The notes under the pieces: model-generated
Databases searched by the model: none
Told to the model about the DNA's origin: nothing
The model's input: the letters and a program-made list of their open reading frames with translations, nothing else
Made by a program: the position numbers and the translations under genes
In this document: in pieces, positions 1 to 8,392 of the stretch
How positions within the stretch are numbered: position 1 is the stretch's first letter
Layout of the letters: each line of letters opens with the position of its first letter
Assembly: GCA_021200555.1 (NCBI GenBank)
Contig: JAJQGK010000022.1
Coordinates: 1 to 32,493, forward strand
Length of the DNA: 32,493 nucleotides
Direction of reading: 5' to 3'
Source: Clostridiales bacterium
GTDB lineage: Bacteria > Bacillota > Clostridia > Oscillospirales > Acutalibacteraceae

Positions 1-2
1 TC

Positions 3-644
3 AACGATCTGGAACAGCTTGCCGACCATATCATGAAGCTTATAAAAAAGCTGGATATTAAGAACCCCGTGTTAATCGGTGCTTCATTGGGCGGGTTTAT
101 CGCTCAGCTTATCGCAAGGCGGTATTCGGACATGGTGTCCGCTGCGGCTTTATATTCTACGTGCAGCCTGTCACAGGCGAGCATTGTCGACTTGAAAAAG
201 CAGTATAAATCATACGGTGTGATGATGGGGCTTATGAAAGTTGTTCCTTATTCATGGATAAAGAAAGTGCTGTTTGCGGCGTCAAAAAAACAGGTCGGCA
301 TGGAAAATGAGAACCCCGCTAACAGAGCGTATATGGAGGATTTCTTCGCTTGGATTTATGGGCAATACACTAAGGAGTTTGACTTGCATATGACAGGCTT
401 GATCATGGGTGTAGCAAACATAAAGCCCTTTGAGCTTTCGGATTATAAAAGGTTTGATGATAAAACGCTTCTGGTTCTTCCGAAGGCAGACAGGGCTTTT
501 TCGGAGGCTGCGCAGGCGGATTTGCTTCTTTCTATGCCGAAAGCAAAGGCTGTTAAAGTAGAAGGCGGCCATACCGCCACACTCTATAAGGTTGATGAAT
601 ATGTGCGGGAAACAAGAGAGTTTCTTGAGACTGATCTGCGATAA
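3..644 (+). CDS. alpha/beta hydrolase, 5'-truncated by the window edge
   Basis: The frame is open from base 3, so the gene starts before the window; the ATG at 33 is internal. A nucleophile elbow GASLGG carries the probable catalytic Ser (codons around 81-98). Near the C-terminus LPKADRAF offers the catalytic Asp and VEGGHTA the catalytic His, in the order and spacing usual for alpha/beta hydrolase-fold esterases and lipases. About 214 residues are visible, so only the N-terminal oxyanion strand and helix are missing. The substrate cannot be inferred. The next gene follows after 16 bp and is probably cotranscribed. The fold call is firm; the specific activity is unknown. Confidence 0.8.
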   Translation, partial: NDLEQLADHIMKLIKKLDIKNPVLIGASLGGFIAQLIARRYSDMVSAAALYSTCSLSQASIVDLKKQYKSYGVMMGLMKVVPYSWIKKVLFAASKKQVGMENENPANRAYMEDFFAWIYGQYTKEFDLHMTGLIMGVANIKPFELSDYKRFDDKTLLVLPKADRAFSEAAQADLLLSMPKAKAVKVEGGHTATLYKVDEYVRETREFLETDLR

Positions 645-660
645 AAGGGAGAGATAAGGC

Positions 661-1299
661 GTGAAATATATCGGAATGCCCATGGGAATGTGGGTTTTGT
701 TCGGGAAATCTTTTGAACGCAATTTATGTACGGATTTTGGACTGGACAGTGAAACGGCAAAAACCGTTAGAAAAAGAGCAAATTCCCGTTATATAGAAAT
801 TATTGCAAAAGTGCCGGAGTTTGAGAAAGCGGACAGGTTTAAGATGAATATCGTCAACTGCGCCCTGCTCTGTGCATTTGTGTTGAATATGCCCGAACGT
901 CCCGATGTGGGGCGGCTGACGGAATATTATGCCAATTCTATGATGACTGCCCCAATGAAGTGGTTTTGCAGGATGAACGGCAAAAATAAATTCACCGATA
1001 AAGACATTTCTTCCTTGAGAGCCACGGAGAAGCTTCGAGCCGCCGACAGGAACCCATATTCGTGGAACATGGAGCTTTATCCTTATGAGGACGGCTCAGG
1101 ATATGAGGCTCGTTTTACTGCCTGCGGTATCTGTACGTTGATGCGGGAACTGGGATTACATGATCTCATTCCGGCTATGTGCCGATTGGATTACACCATG
1201 AGCGAAGCAAGCGGAGTGTCGGATTTCGTGCGGGAATACACTCTCGCATCCGGCGGTCCTTACTGCGACTGCGGTTATAAGAAACGAAAGGAAGGCTGA
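661..1299 (+). CDS. L-2-amino-thiazoline-4-carboxylic acid hydrolase-like protein
   Basis: 212 residues from a GTG start with a GGGAGAG ribosome binding site just upstream. The C-terminal part, ending in a cysteine-containing segment (REYTLASGGPYCDCGYK), resembles the ATC hydrolase family, which is named for ring opening of 2-amino-thiazoline-4-carboxylate to give cysteine. Most family members in gut Firmicutes are uncharacterised, so the family name is not proof of this reaction. There is no signal peptide. It lies 16 bp after the alpha/beta hydrolase and is followed by a hairpin terminator, so the two form the end of an operon. Family recognition is from memory of the C-terminal motif. Confidence 0.6.
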   Translation: MKYIGMPMGMWVLFGKSFERNLCTDFGLDSETAKTVRKRANSRYIEIIAKVPEFEKADRFKMNIVNCALLCAFVLNMPERPDVGRLTEYYANSMMTAPMKWFCRMNGKNKFTDKDISSLRATEKLRAADRNPYSWNMELYPYEDGSGYEARFTACGICTLMRELGLHDLIPAMCRLDYTMSEASGVSDFVREYTLASGGPYCDCGYKKRKEG

Positions 1300-1323
1300 A
1301 AACACGTTACCACAATAATATTT

Positions 1324-1353
1324 AAGAGCGACTACATCAGCCGCTCTTTTTTT
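1324..1353 (+). terminator. rho-independent terminator
   Basis: A 7-bp perfect stem AAGAGCG/CGCTCTT (1324-1330 with 1342-1348) has an 11-nt loop and runs into a T tract to 1353. It lies 25 bp after the stop codon of the ATC-hydrolase-like gene. Confidence 0.8.
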
Positions 1354-1451
1354 ACGCCCGCTTTGGAAGTGGGGAAGCTTATCCGTATGTAAAATCGTAT
1401 ATGCGACTTTTCCGGACGACAGTACATTTCACTATATATTCCCCAAATAAT

Positions 1452-1478
1452 TTCAGCAGGATAGAAACTCCCGCTGAA
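1452..1478 (-). terminator. possible terminator of the greA-lysS operon
   Basis: The inverted repeat TTCAGC/GCTGAA, with a further GG/CC after one mismatch, lies about 20 bp past the lysS stop on the minus strand. The following minus-strand bases (ATTATTTG) are only moderately T-rich, so this is a weak terminator at best. Confidence 0.45.
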
Positions 1479-1497
1479 TAGTGTTTTTTATTGCAGA

Positions 1498-3009
1498 TTA
1501 CTTCTCCACCGGCTTCATCGTCGGGAACAAGAGGACGTCTCGGATGGTGGCGGAGTCGGTTAAGAGCATAGCCATTCTGTCTATTCCAAATCCTATGCCT
1601 CCCGTAGGCGGCATACCGTATTCCAGCGCTGTAAGGAAGTCCTCGTCCGTGTGGCTTGCTTCTTCGTCTCCTGCGGCAAGAAGCTCCTCCTGCGCCTTAA
1701 AGCGTTCTCTCTGATCTATGGGATCGTTTAATTCGGAGTAGGCGTTTGCCATTTCCCAGCCGTTCATAAAGAACTCAAAGCGTTCCACATAGTCGGGATT
1801 GCCGGGCTTTTTCTTTGTAAGAGGAGAAATTTCAACCGGATGATCCATAAGGAATGTGGGCTGAATGAGCTTATCTTCAACATATTCCTCGAAGAACAAA
1901 TTGAGAATGTCTCCCTTTTTGTGCCTTTCCTCAAATTCCAGTCCCTTTTCCTTTGCCAGCTGTTTTGCCTGCTCGTCCGTTTTTATTTCAGTAAAGTCGA
2001 TGCCAGTATATTTTTTTACGGCGTCAACCATTGTTATTCTCTCAAAAGGCTTGCTTAAATCCATTTCGATGCCGTTGTATACAATCTTTGCGGACCCCAG
2101 AACCTCTTCGGCAACATGACGGTAAAGCTTTTCCGTTAAGTCCATCATACCGTTGTAGTCCGTGTAAGCCTGATACAGCTCCATCAATGTAAATTCGGGA
2201 TTGTGTCTTGTGTCAAGCCCCTCGTTGCGGAATACTCTGCCTATTTCATAGACCTTTTCCATGCCGCCCACAATAAGCCTTTTAAGGTAAAGCTCCAAGG
2301 ATATCCTGAGCTTTAAATCCTCGTTAAGAGCGTTAAAATGGGTTTCAAAAGGACGGGCTGAAGCACCTCCCGCATTTGATACGAGCATGGGAGTTTCAAC
2401 CTCTATAAATCCTTGACTGTCAAGGTAATTTCTGATGGATCTTATAATGAGAGAGCGTTTGATAAATGTATCCTTGACCTCGGGATTTACGATAAGATCC
2501 AAATACCTCTGACGGTACCTTGTTTCCGTATTTGTAAGACCGTGATATTTTTCCGGAAGGGGAAGAAGAGATTTTGTCAAAAGCTTAACCGATGACGCAT
2601 GAACGGAAATTTCGCCTGTTTTTGTTTTGAATACATAACCCTTGACTTCTACAATATCGCCTATGTCATATTTCTTGAAATCGGCGTAGCTCTCTTCACC
2701 TATATCGTCCCGTCTGGCGTAAATCTGGATTTTTCCGTCACGGTCATGTATGTTCATAAAACTTGCTTTGCCCATGGGACGCTTCGTTATAATCCGTCCG
2801 CAAAGGGATACGGTTTTCCCCTCAAGCTCGTCATAATTGCTTATAATGTCGGAGCTGTGATATTCCTGATCGGCGGTGGTTACTTTAAACGGGTCTTTGT
2901 CCGCCTCTTGAAAAGCCTTAAGCTTGTCGAGTCTTATCTGCCTGAGCTCGTTTATGTTTTGCTCCGGCTGTGAATTGCCGGTCTCTCCGGACTTAATTTC
3001 ATCTGCCAT
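1498..3009 (-). CDS. lysS: lysyl-tRNA synthetase, class II
   Basis: Charges tRNA-Lys in the cytoplasm. An N-terminal OB-fold anticodon-binding domain (about residues 55-150, with [18 protein letters not shown]) is followed by the class II catalytic domain. Motif 2 is [15 protein letters not shown] and motif 3 is [13 protein letters not shown] near the C-terminus. The ~503-aa length is normal for LysRS. I place the start at the ATG at 3009: GGAG lies 9 nt upstream. The TTG at 3024 would overlap that ribosome binding site and add only five residues. The start is 32 bp downstream of the greA stop, and greA-lysS is a common pair in Firmicutes. Confidence 0.98.
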   Translation of the reverse strand: MADEIKSGETGNSQPEQNINELRQIRLDKLKAFQEADKDPFKVTTADQEYHSSDIISNYDELEGKTVSLCGRIITKRPMGKASFMNIHDRDGKIQIYARRDDIGEESYADFKKYDIGDIVEVKGYVFKTKTGEISVHASSVKLLTKSLLPLPEKYHGLTNTETRYRQRYLDLIVNPEVKDTFIKRSLIIRSIRNYLDSQGFIEVETPMLVSNAGGASARPFETHFNALNEDLKLRISLELYLKRLIVGGMEKVYEIGRVFRNEGLDTRHNPEFTLMELYQAYTDYNGMMDLTEKLYRHVAEEVLGSAKIVYNGIEMDLSKPFERITMVDAVKKYTGIDFTEIKTDEQAKQLAKEKGLEFEERHKKGDILNLFFEEYVEDKLIQPTFLMDHPVEISPLTKKKPGNPDYVERFEFFMNGWEMANAYSELNDPIDQRERFKAQEELLAAGDEEASHTDEDFLTALEYGMPPTGGIGFGIDRMAMLLTDSATIRDVLLFPTMKPVEK

Positions 3010-3041
3010 CTTTTTCTTCTCCAAATCTTACCGATATTGAT

Positions 3042-3518
3042 TTAATATTTTTCAATCTTTTTGATTTCCAGCTTCATCATTCCCGACGGAGTTTCAATTT
3101 CAACGGTATCGCCGACCTTGCAGCCTAACAATCCCTTGCCGATGGGGGATTCATCCGAGATTTTATTCTCAATGGGATTGGCCTGCGGGAAGCCCACGAT
3201 CTGATATTTGTTTTCCTCGTTAAATTCCGGATCGTAAACGGTTACATATGAGCCGATGTGAACCGTGTCGGTGCTGAGAGAGGATTCATCGATAATTTTT
3301 ACATGCTGGAGCTGGTATTCAATTTCTGTGATTTCCGCTTCAAGCTTGCCTTGCTCGGATTTAGCCTCGTCATATTCGCTGTTTTCGGAAAGATCGCCGA
3401 AGGATTTTGCCTCTTTTATTTTCTCCGCAACTTCGTTTCTCCTTGTTGTACGCAGATATTTGAGCTTTGCCTTAAGCTCGTCAACTGCCTCTTGCTGTAA
3501 ATGAAATTCGTCTGCCAT
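3042..3518 (-). CDS. greA: transcription elongation factor GreA
   Basis: 158 residues, the normal length. An N-terminal coiled coil (about residues 1-75, containing AKSFGDLSENSEYDEAKSEQ, whose acidic tip enters the RNA polymerase secondary channel) is followed by the FKBP-like C-terminal domain (PIGKGLLGCKVGDTVEIETP). It stimulates transcript cleavage in backtracked RNA polymerase. The ribosome binding site AAAGGATG precedes the ATG. A consensus promoter lies 49-77 bp upstream. lysS follows on the same strand. Confidence 0.97.
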   Translation of the reverse strand: MADEFHLQQEAVDELKAKLKYLRTTRRNEVAEKIKEAKSFGDLSENSEYDEAKSEQGKLEAEITEIEYQLQHVKIIDESSLSTDTVHIGSYVTVYDPEFNEENKYQIVGFPQANPIENKISDESPIGKGLLGCKVGDTVEIETPSGMMKLEIKKIEKY

Positions 3519-3566
3519 TATTATTACATCCTTTCAGGTGTGTTTTTGCTTTTTTACAATTACTAT

Positions 3567-3595
3567 ATTATAATAAATTGCGGTCGTTCTGTCAA
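3567..3595 (-). promoter_or_regulatory. sigma-A promoter for greA-lysS
   Basis: On the minus strand TTGACA (3590-3595), a 17-bp spacer and TATAAT (3567-3572) match the consensus perfectly. The -35 box begins two bases past the stop of the upstream gene, so greA-lysS can be transcribed independently of it. Confidence 0.85.
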
Positions 3596-3596
3596 G

Positions 3597-4418
3597 CTAT
3601 ACATAAAAAATTATGCTTTTTCCGCTGTCCGCAGATCTCTCAAAATTTGCTCTTGTATCGGATATTATATTGTCAACGGAGTAGGGTACGGAGTCCTTTA
3701 ACATCATCCTGCAAGCGGCGCTGTCAAGCCTGATTTCATTGTTTTTTATATAAAGCGCTCCCAAAAAATCCAAAGCGTTAATATTCGGAGGGCAAAGGGC
3801 TTTTAAATCGTTGAATCCGTCTGTGTAAAGAGGAGTAAATCCGTTTCCTGTCGGCGAGAAGACAATTCCGCCGCCGCTGTAATCTCCATCCGTGTCGATG
3901 ACAATATCGTTTTCACCAATGCTGCCGCAGCTTTCGGCAACGGAAATCCCTGCGCCGTACTCTGTGAAAAGCCGCCGGCATTCGTCAAAGTATCGGTGGC
4001 TGTTCATTGTCACAACGGTGGTTTCTGCGGAGAATTTTACAATTTTTTCAAGCTGTACCGCATATTTTCCGCCTGTGTCGTTGACTACGCAGCGCATACG
4101 GCAGCCGGATAAGTACAGCTCCCGCAAAATCAATGACGCCGTGTTATACAAAAGCAAGCATTTAAAGGGCGTGCAGTCGAATTTTCTCAGGGACGAGCTT
4201 TGCGGAAGAGAATACCCCTCGCCGATAAGCACGGACCGTCCCCATGCGCCAACGAAATTTTCCACTTCGCTCCAATTTACACCCTTTTGATTTTCGAGAA
4301 CATCAAGAATGTAAAACCTTTCGCCGCCGCCTGTCCTTATTTCCCTGATTCTGTCAACCGTTTTTCCTCGGCGGATTTTTCGTGCGGAAACGGACAAGAA
4401 GTTTAATATGATGAACAT
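3597..4418 (-). CDS. hypothetical protein, 273 aa
   Basis: I do not recognise a family. The ATG has a strong ribosome binding site (AGGGAGGA) and the codon usage resembles the neighbours, so it is a real gene. There is no convincing signal peptide, although the first 12 residues are hydrophobic (MFIILNFLSVSA). The middle (about residues 100-175) alternates hydrophobic strands and helices (LSGCRMRCVVNDTG, TTVVTMNS, ENDIVIDTDGD) in a pattern reminiscent of a nucleotide-binding alpha/beta fold, without a clear glycine motif. It lies upstream of greA and has no obvious terminator, so read-through into greA is possible. Confidence 0.75.
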   Translation of the reverse strand: MFIILNFLSVSARKIRRGKTVDRIREIRTGGGERFYILDVLENQKGVNWSEVENFVGAWGRSVLIGEGYSLPQSSSLRKFDCTPFKCLLLYNTASLILRELYLSGCRMRCVVNDTGGKYAVQLEKIVKFSAETTVVTMNSHRYFDECRRLFTEYGAGISVAESCGSIGENDIVIDTDGDYSGGGIVFSPTGNGFTPLYTDGFNDLKALCPPNINALDFLGALYIKNNEIRLDSAACRMMLKDSVPYSVDNIISDTRANFERSADSGKSIIFYV

Positions 4419-4446
4419 TTAATAATTCCTCCCTGTATACATCGGT

Positions 4447-4452
4447 ATTATA
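4447..4452 (-). promoter_or_regulatory. possible -10 box for the 273-aa hypothetical gene
   Basis: On the minus strand TATAAT lies 29 bp upstream of the start codon. There is no good -35 at 17 bp (TATTTA), so the call rests on the -10 alone. Confidence 0.35.
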
Positions 4453-4511
4453 TGAGAACATGCCGTACATAAATATATTGACCGCATTTCCGAAATATTA
4501 CACAGGAAAGA

Positions 4512-4540
4512 AAAAAATCCCGCACTTGTTACGGTGCGGA
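4512..4540 (-). terminator. rho-independent terminator of the PI-PLC/PfkB operon
   Basis: CCGCAC (4520-4525) pairs with GTGCGG (4534-4539). Read on the minus strand, the stem is followed by GATTTTTTTC. It starts 18 bp after the stop codon of the PfkB kinase gene. Confidence 0.85.
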
Positions 4541-4557
4541 AAAATTTTTATGACTTA

Positions 4558-5463
4558 TTACTTTATATTTATATCCGAGTAAAAATCGGATATATACTTT
4601 TCTATATCCTCTCTTGTGCCTTTAAACGGACCGGGAGTTTCCATTTTAAGCGATACTGTCGCTGTTGCCGTGAGCAAGGAGCTTTCCATATCATTTGTCA
4701 GCCGTTCGTTAATGTATGCGGCAAAGGTGGTATCTCCTCTGCCTGTTCTGCCGCTTAAATTCCTTGCCCTAATTGGACATGCGCACATCCGGTTTCCGTC
4801 ATAAGCTATAACCTCGGTGTTGTGGGTTATGACAACTTCCTTTGCTCCCCATGAATGCAGAAGCCTTGCTGCCTCGTATCTGTCTTCAAGTCCCGTCATA
4901 ATTTCAGCCTCGGCCGCATCTGTTTTCAGAAAGTCGATATAGGGGATCATTTCCGCCTTGTCCTTCCAGTCCTCAAAATACATACTTCCGCTGCCGTCGG
5001 AGCTTACATGGCGCAGACATGTCTGAACGTCAAAAGCGACCTTGCCTCTTTTTGCGGCTTCCTTTACCATCTCGTTGGGAAAGTCGCCGTAAATAAGTCC
5101 TGCAAAGTGATATATTTCAGCGTCCGCATCCGTCGGTATATCTTCGACCGTAAAGGGAGTTCCTCGGCTTGTACATACGCAAATACGCCTTTCCTTGTCC
5201 GCAGTCAGATACCGGTTGTACATATCGGTGGATTTATCGCAATAAATAACCCGCACATTTTCCTTCGGAAGCGTCATGGCATTCAGCCTTTCGCTGTCCC
5301 TCTCCGCAACCTTTGTGACCGCTAAAACATTGTGCCCCAAGGCGTATGCCGAAGCGGAGGAGTATACAACTGCGCCGCCGGGGATGTAAACCTCGTTGTC
5401 CTGATAATCCACGTTCCTGTCCATCGTAATGTGACCGATAATTATTGAAGAATATCCGTTCAT
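4558..5463 (-). CDS. PfkB/ribokinase-family sugar kinase
   Basis: 301 residues. The N-terminal substrate region includes IPGGAVVYSSASAYALG, and the C-terminal ATP/anion-hole motif is SGRTGRGDTTFAAY with the probable catalytic base Asp244. An LKTDAAEAEIMTG segment corresponds to the family's NxxE-like metal site. The motif reads GRGD rather than the usual GAGD. The start is taken at the ATG at 5463, preceded at a good distance by AAGGAG; the GTG at 5484 would overlap the previous stop region and lacks a binding site. It lies 21 bp after the PI-PLC-like gene, so the two are cotranscribed. The phosphorylated substrate is unknown; inositol or another polyol released by the neighbour is a guess. 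Confidence 0.88.
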   Translation of the reverse strand: MNGYSSIIIGHITMDRNVDYQDNEVYIPGGAVVYSSASAYALGHNVLAVTKVAERDSERLNAMTLPKENVRVIYCDKSTDMYNRYLTADKERRICVCTSRGTPFTVEDIPTDADAEIYHFAGLIYGDFPNEMVKEAAKRGKVAFDVQTCLRHVSSDGSGSMYFEDWKDKAEMIPYIDFLKTDAAEAEIMTGLEDRYEAARLLHSWGAKEVVITHNTEVIAYDGNRMCACPIRARNLSGRTGRGDTTFAAYINERLTNDMESSLLTATATVSLKMETPGPFKGTREDIEKYISDFYSDINIK

Positions 5464-5484
5464 ACAAATCTCCTTAAATTTCAC

Positions 5485-6387
5485 TCAATTTTTTTCAAAA
5501 AGCTTCTTTTCAAATTCCGCTTCAAGTCCGGGCTTTACTATTTGCTTTACCAAATTCAGGCGGAGAATATCCCTTACCTTTGAGTGATCGTACGTCATAA
5601 AATCGCCTGCGATTATGTTTACCTTGTCAAGCCTTTGAGGGTCTGCGGCTAACTGCTCGATTATGCTTTTATAATATGGCCTCAGGGACATATCAAGCCT
5701 TATCGGCGTTACAACTCCCACCTGCGTTCCCAAATTCGGAGTCTGCTGTGTCTGGAACCAGTAAAAGCCCTCTGTGCTGTTCTCATCGAAAATTTTTATT
5801 ATCTCTCTTGTAAATTCCGGCGCCAAACAGCCGTAGGCCTTTTTGTTCCACGGAAAAATACATGGACAATCGCAGCTGTATTTGTAATCTTTCTTTTCAT
5901 TCAATATTATGTACCGCTTGCCCGAACGGCGAATATCGCCCAGCGTTACGTCGGATATGTTGTCAAAATCCCAAAAAGCGTATTTTTCAGGCTCGATATA
6001 TTCCGCCAGAAGCTCGTCAACTTTGTTGGGATCGGCTTTGTAGCGCATTGTGACTGTGCCGATTTTTTGATCGTAGTATTCCCTTATATCGAAAATGAAA
6101 AATTCCGACTCCGTTTGGTGCAGCATTTTCCTGAATTGATAAAGGACGGATTCCAGCGAAGCTCCCTTCGTAATGCCGTGTGCCAGGACGATTGTGCCGT
6201 CTGACGCAGTGTCAAGCCTTATGCAAAAGTGTCGGATGCCGTATTCATATTGCTTGTAAAGGTCGCCCTCCTGACAGCACGCCATTCTGTTCATGACGTA
6301 GCTGCCGGCATTGTGAGCGCCGGGAATGACAATTTTATTGATTTTTGCATCGTCCTTTATATATGACATCCAATTTGAATATATCAT
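5485..6387 (-). CDS. phosphatidylinositol-specific phospholipase C-like protein (PLC X domain)
   Basis: 300 residues matching the bacterial PI-PLC fold. The first catalytic His is in IPGAHNAGSY (His25), a basic residue in RHFCIRLD (Arg57), and the second catalytic His in VLAHGI (His70). These enzymes cleave phosphoinositides through a cyclic inositol phosphate. The residue after His25 is Asn, where Bacillus PI-PLC has Asp. There is no signal peptide or lipobox, which is unusual for a family that is mostly secreted, so the physiological substrate is uncertain. The ribosome binding site GAGGTGT precedes the ATG. First gene of a two-gene operon with the PfkB kinase. Confidence 0.8.
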   Translation of the reverse strand: MIYSNWMSYIKDDAKINKIVIPGAHNAGSYVMNRMACCQEGDLYKQYEYGIRHFCIRLDTASDGTIVLAHGITKGASLESVLYQFRKMLHQTESEFFIFDIREYYDQKIGTVTMRYKADPNKVDELLAEYIEPEKYAFWDFDNISDVTLGDIRRSGKRYIILNEKKDYKYSCDCPCIFPWNKKAYGCLAPEFTREIIKIFDENSTEGFYWFQTQQTPNLGTQVGVVTPIRLDMSLRPYYKSIIEQLAADPQRLDKVNIIAGDFMTYDHSKVRDILRLNLVKQIVKPGLEAEFEKKLFEKN

Positions 6388-6442
6388 ATAAACACCTCAT
6401 TAATATACTGTAATATGCGAATCATAAAACCGTTCCGATAAC

Positions 6443-6471
6443 ACTATACCATTTTTTCGGCTGAATAGCAA
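6443..6471 (-). promoter_or_regulatory. probable promoter for the PI-PLC/PfkB operon
   Basis: On the minus strand TTGCTA (6466-6471), 17 bp, TATAGT (6443-6448), placed 56 bp upstream of the PI-PLC start codon. Each box has two mismatches or fewer to consensus. Confidence 0.55.
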
Positions 6472-6575
6472 GTAAATTATTTTTCGGCGGTAATTATTAA
6501 CAATCTGTTTCTCAATTATGAACAAACTGTGTTTAAACTAAGTTTATCTTCAGTTTTTTCACTATTTATAAAGTC

Positions 6576-6605
6576 TTACCTGCATTTTTAGACTTTCATT
6601 ATACA
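6576..6605 (+). promoter_or_regulatory. possible promoter for the radical SAM gene
   Basis: TTACCT (6576-6581), 18 bp, TATACA (6600-6605), 50 bp before the start codon, within the AT-rich divergent intergenic region. The -35 is poor. Confidence 0.35.
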
Positions 6606-6654
6606 ATAATAGAAAATAATTCCCATACTAACGGAAATGAGAGGTATGATTTAA

Positions 6655-8082
6655 ATGGGTGTAAAAGAAAATGCGAGGAATATCGCAATTAAAGAGGGCA
6701 TTAAATTCTTAAAAAAGGACTTCGACAAAAACGCTCCGGTTCTTATCGACAGGGGTATCAAGCTCGTCAATGATCCCCTTAAAGTAAAGGCGCTTGAGGG
6801 GCTTAAAGCGGGATTGCAAAGGCCCGATAATATGTGGGCGGGCTACGCAAAGAAAATAGTGGAATATACCGATGAGTCGGTTATGCTTAAGCTTGTGGAG
6901 CCTCTTTACAATATGTTTGTAGCCGCATATGACAAGAGAATAGCCGCATTTAAAAAATACGACTGCAATATTCCGTGGGCAATTCTTATAGACCTTACCA
7001 CTGCCTGCAACCTTAAATGTACCGGCTGCTGGGCGTCCGAATACGGCAAGGCGAAATTTATCTCAAATGAGGTTCTGCAAAAGATAGTGGACGAGGGCAG
7101 AGAAATCGGTACATACCTTTATCTTTTCACCGGCGGAGAGCCTCTTGTACGCAAGAAGGATCTTATCCAAATTTGCGAAAATAACCCCGATTGTCTGTTT
7201 ATTTCCTTTACAAACGGCACTCTTTGCGACGATGAGTTTGCGGACGAGGTTAAGCGTGTGGGCAACCTTTGGCTTACAATGTCAATCGAAGGCAACGAGG
7301 AGACCACAGACGCAAGAAGAGGAAAGGGTACATACAAAGCCGTTACCGCAGCAATGGCAAGACTTAAGGAGAGGGGAGTTCCCTTCGGTGCGTCTCTTTG
7401 CTGCACAAAGTACAACAGCGATGTTATAGCGTCGGATGAATACGCCGATTTCCTTATAGATTTGGGCATTCTTTTCGCATGGTATTTCACCTTCGTTCCC
7501 GTGGGAGCGGATTCCACGCCGGAGCTTATGTCCACTGCCGAACAGAGAAAATTCCTCTATGACCAGGTGAGAAAGTGGAGATTTGAAAAGGGCAAGCAAA
7601 AGCCCCTGTTTACAATCGACTTCTTCAATGACGGCGAGTATGTGGGTGGATGTATTGCCGGCGGAAAGCAGTATTTCCATATCAATCCCAACGGCGACTG
7701 CGAGCCCTGCGTATTCTGTCATTACTCATCTGTGAATATTAACGACAGCCATATTATAGACGCTCTTCAAAGCCCCATTTTCATGGCATACAGAAAGCGT
7801 CAGCCCTTCAGCGACAATATGCTCAGACCATGTCCCATTATGGATAATCCCGGCGCAATTAAAAAGATGGTCCGGGAGACGGGAGCTGCTTCAACGGATA
7901 TTTCAAGCCCCGAAGCTGTTGAGGATTTGGCTGCGAAAACAGTTAATGCGGCGAAGGAATGGAAGGTCGTTGCCGATGAGCTTGCAGAGGAACACGGCTT
8001 TATCAAGAACCGTCTGAGAAGTATTGATTTCTACAGAGATCTTGAGGAAAACCGTCTTAAGGATTTCGACGAGTTCGGCTGA
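6655..8082 (+). CDS. radical SAM protein with SPASM-like C-terminal cysteines
   Basis: 475 residues. The CxxxCxxC cluster Cys118-Cys122-Cys125 (DLTTACNLKCTGCW) binds the 4Fe-4S/SAM cofactor, and FTGGEPLVRK is the SAM-contacting GGE motif. An N-terminal helical extension of about 100 residues precedes the barrel. The C-terminal part has further cysteines (GGCIAGG, NPNGDCEPCVFCH, RPCPIMD) arranged like a SPASM auxiliary cluster, as in peptide-modifying and carbohydrate-modifying radical SAM enzymes. No small precursor peptide is visible nearby. GAGAGG precedes the ATG. A 178-bp repeat element begins 18 bp after the stop. Substrate unknown. Confidence 0.88.
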   Translation: MGVKENARNIAIKEGIKFLKKDFDKNAPVLIDRGIKLVNDPLKVKALEGLKAGLQRPDNMWAGYAKKIVEYTDESVMLKLVEPLYNMFVAAYDKRIAAFKKYDCNIPWAILIDLTTACNLKCTGCWASEYGKAKFISNEVLQKIVDEGREIGTYLYLFTGGEPLVRKKDLIQICENNPDCLFISFTNGTLCDDEFADEVKRVGNLWLTMSIEGNEETTDARRGKGTYKAVTAAMARLKERGVPFGASLCCTKYNSDVIASDEYADFLIDLGILFAWYFTFVPVGADSTPELMSTAEQRKFLYDQVRKWRFEKGKQKPLFTIDFFNDGEYVGGCIAGGKQYFHINPNGDCEPCVFCHYSSVNINDSHIIDALQSPIFMAYRKRQPFSDNMLRPCPIMDNPGAIKKMVRETGAASTDISSPEAVEDLAAKTVNAAKEWKVVADELAEEHGFIKNRLRSIDFYRDLEENRLKDFDEFG

Positions 8083-8099
8083 TATATAAAATTGTCATA

Positions 8100-8277
8100 T
8101 TAAGTAAGCACTGATTAAATCGAGTGCGACGGATGCGTAGAAGATTTTTTGCAAGACAAGGAACAAAGCGCAAGGAATACCGGCGTATTTTGAGCATTTG
8201 TGACGATGTATTGCGGAAAATCGGCAAGCAGGCGATGTGCTCAGCCGTTAGGCGTGATTTGATCAGTGCTTACTTAA
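8100..8277 (+). mobile_element. 178-bp MITE-like element, copy 1
   Basis: The element has terminal inverted repeats of about 22 bp: TTAAGTAAGCACT at the left end and AGTGCTTACTTAA at the right, with one mismatch over 22 positions. It has no coding capacity. A second 178-bp copy, about 91% identical with 16 substitutions and no gap by hand alignment, lies in the opposite orientation at 27551-27728. TTAA lies at both termini, so the target duplication cannot be separated from the repeat end. No transposase gene is present in the window. It lies between the radical SAM and serine hydrolase genes. Confidence 0.8.
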
Positions 8278-8280
8278 GGT

Positions 8281-8325
8281 GAGCCGGGGCTTCTTTAGCG
8301 TATGGTGAGGAAGCTCCAAAGGCTC
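8281..8325 (+). other. imperfect 13-bp hairpin between the MITE and the serine hydrolase
   Basis: GAGCC plus GGGGCTTC (8281-8293) pairs with GAAGCTCC (8310-8317), a three-A bulge, and GGCTC (8321-8325). No T tract follows, so it is not a canonical terminator. It could shape the leader or tail of an mRNA; its function is unknown. Confidence 0.5.
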
Positions 8326-8357
8326 GCTGATTTAATATTGTGTTAATATAAAGGTGC

Positions 8358-8363
8358 TATAAT
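8358..8363 (+). promoter_or_regulatory. possible -10 box for the serine hydrolase
   Basis: TATAAT lies 29 bp before the TTG start, with no clear -35 at the usual distance. Confidence 0.35.
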
Positions 8364-8392
8364 TAATATAAAGGAAGGGAAGCGTTTTCGGA

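Noticed and set aside
282-722. 146-aa minus-strand open frame
   Set aside because: Antisense to the alpha/beta hydrolase and ATC-hydrolase genes, with no binding site and low-complexity basic composition; a shadow.
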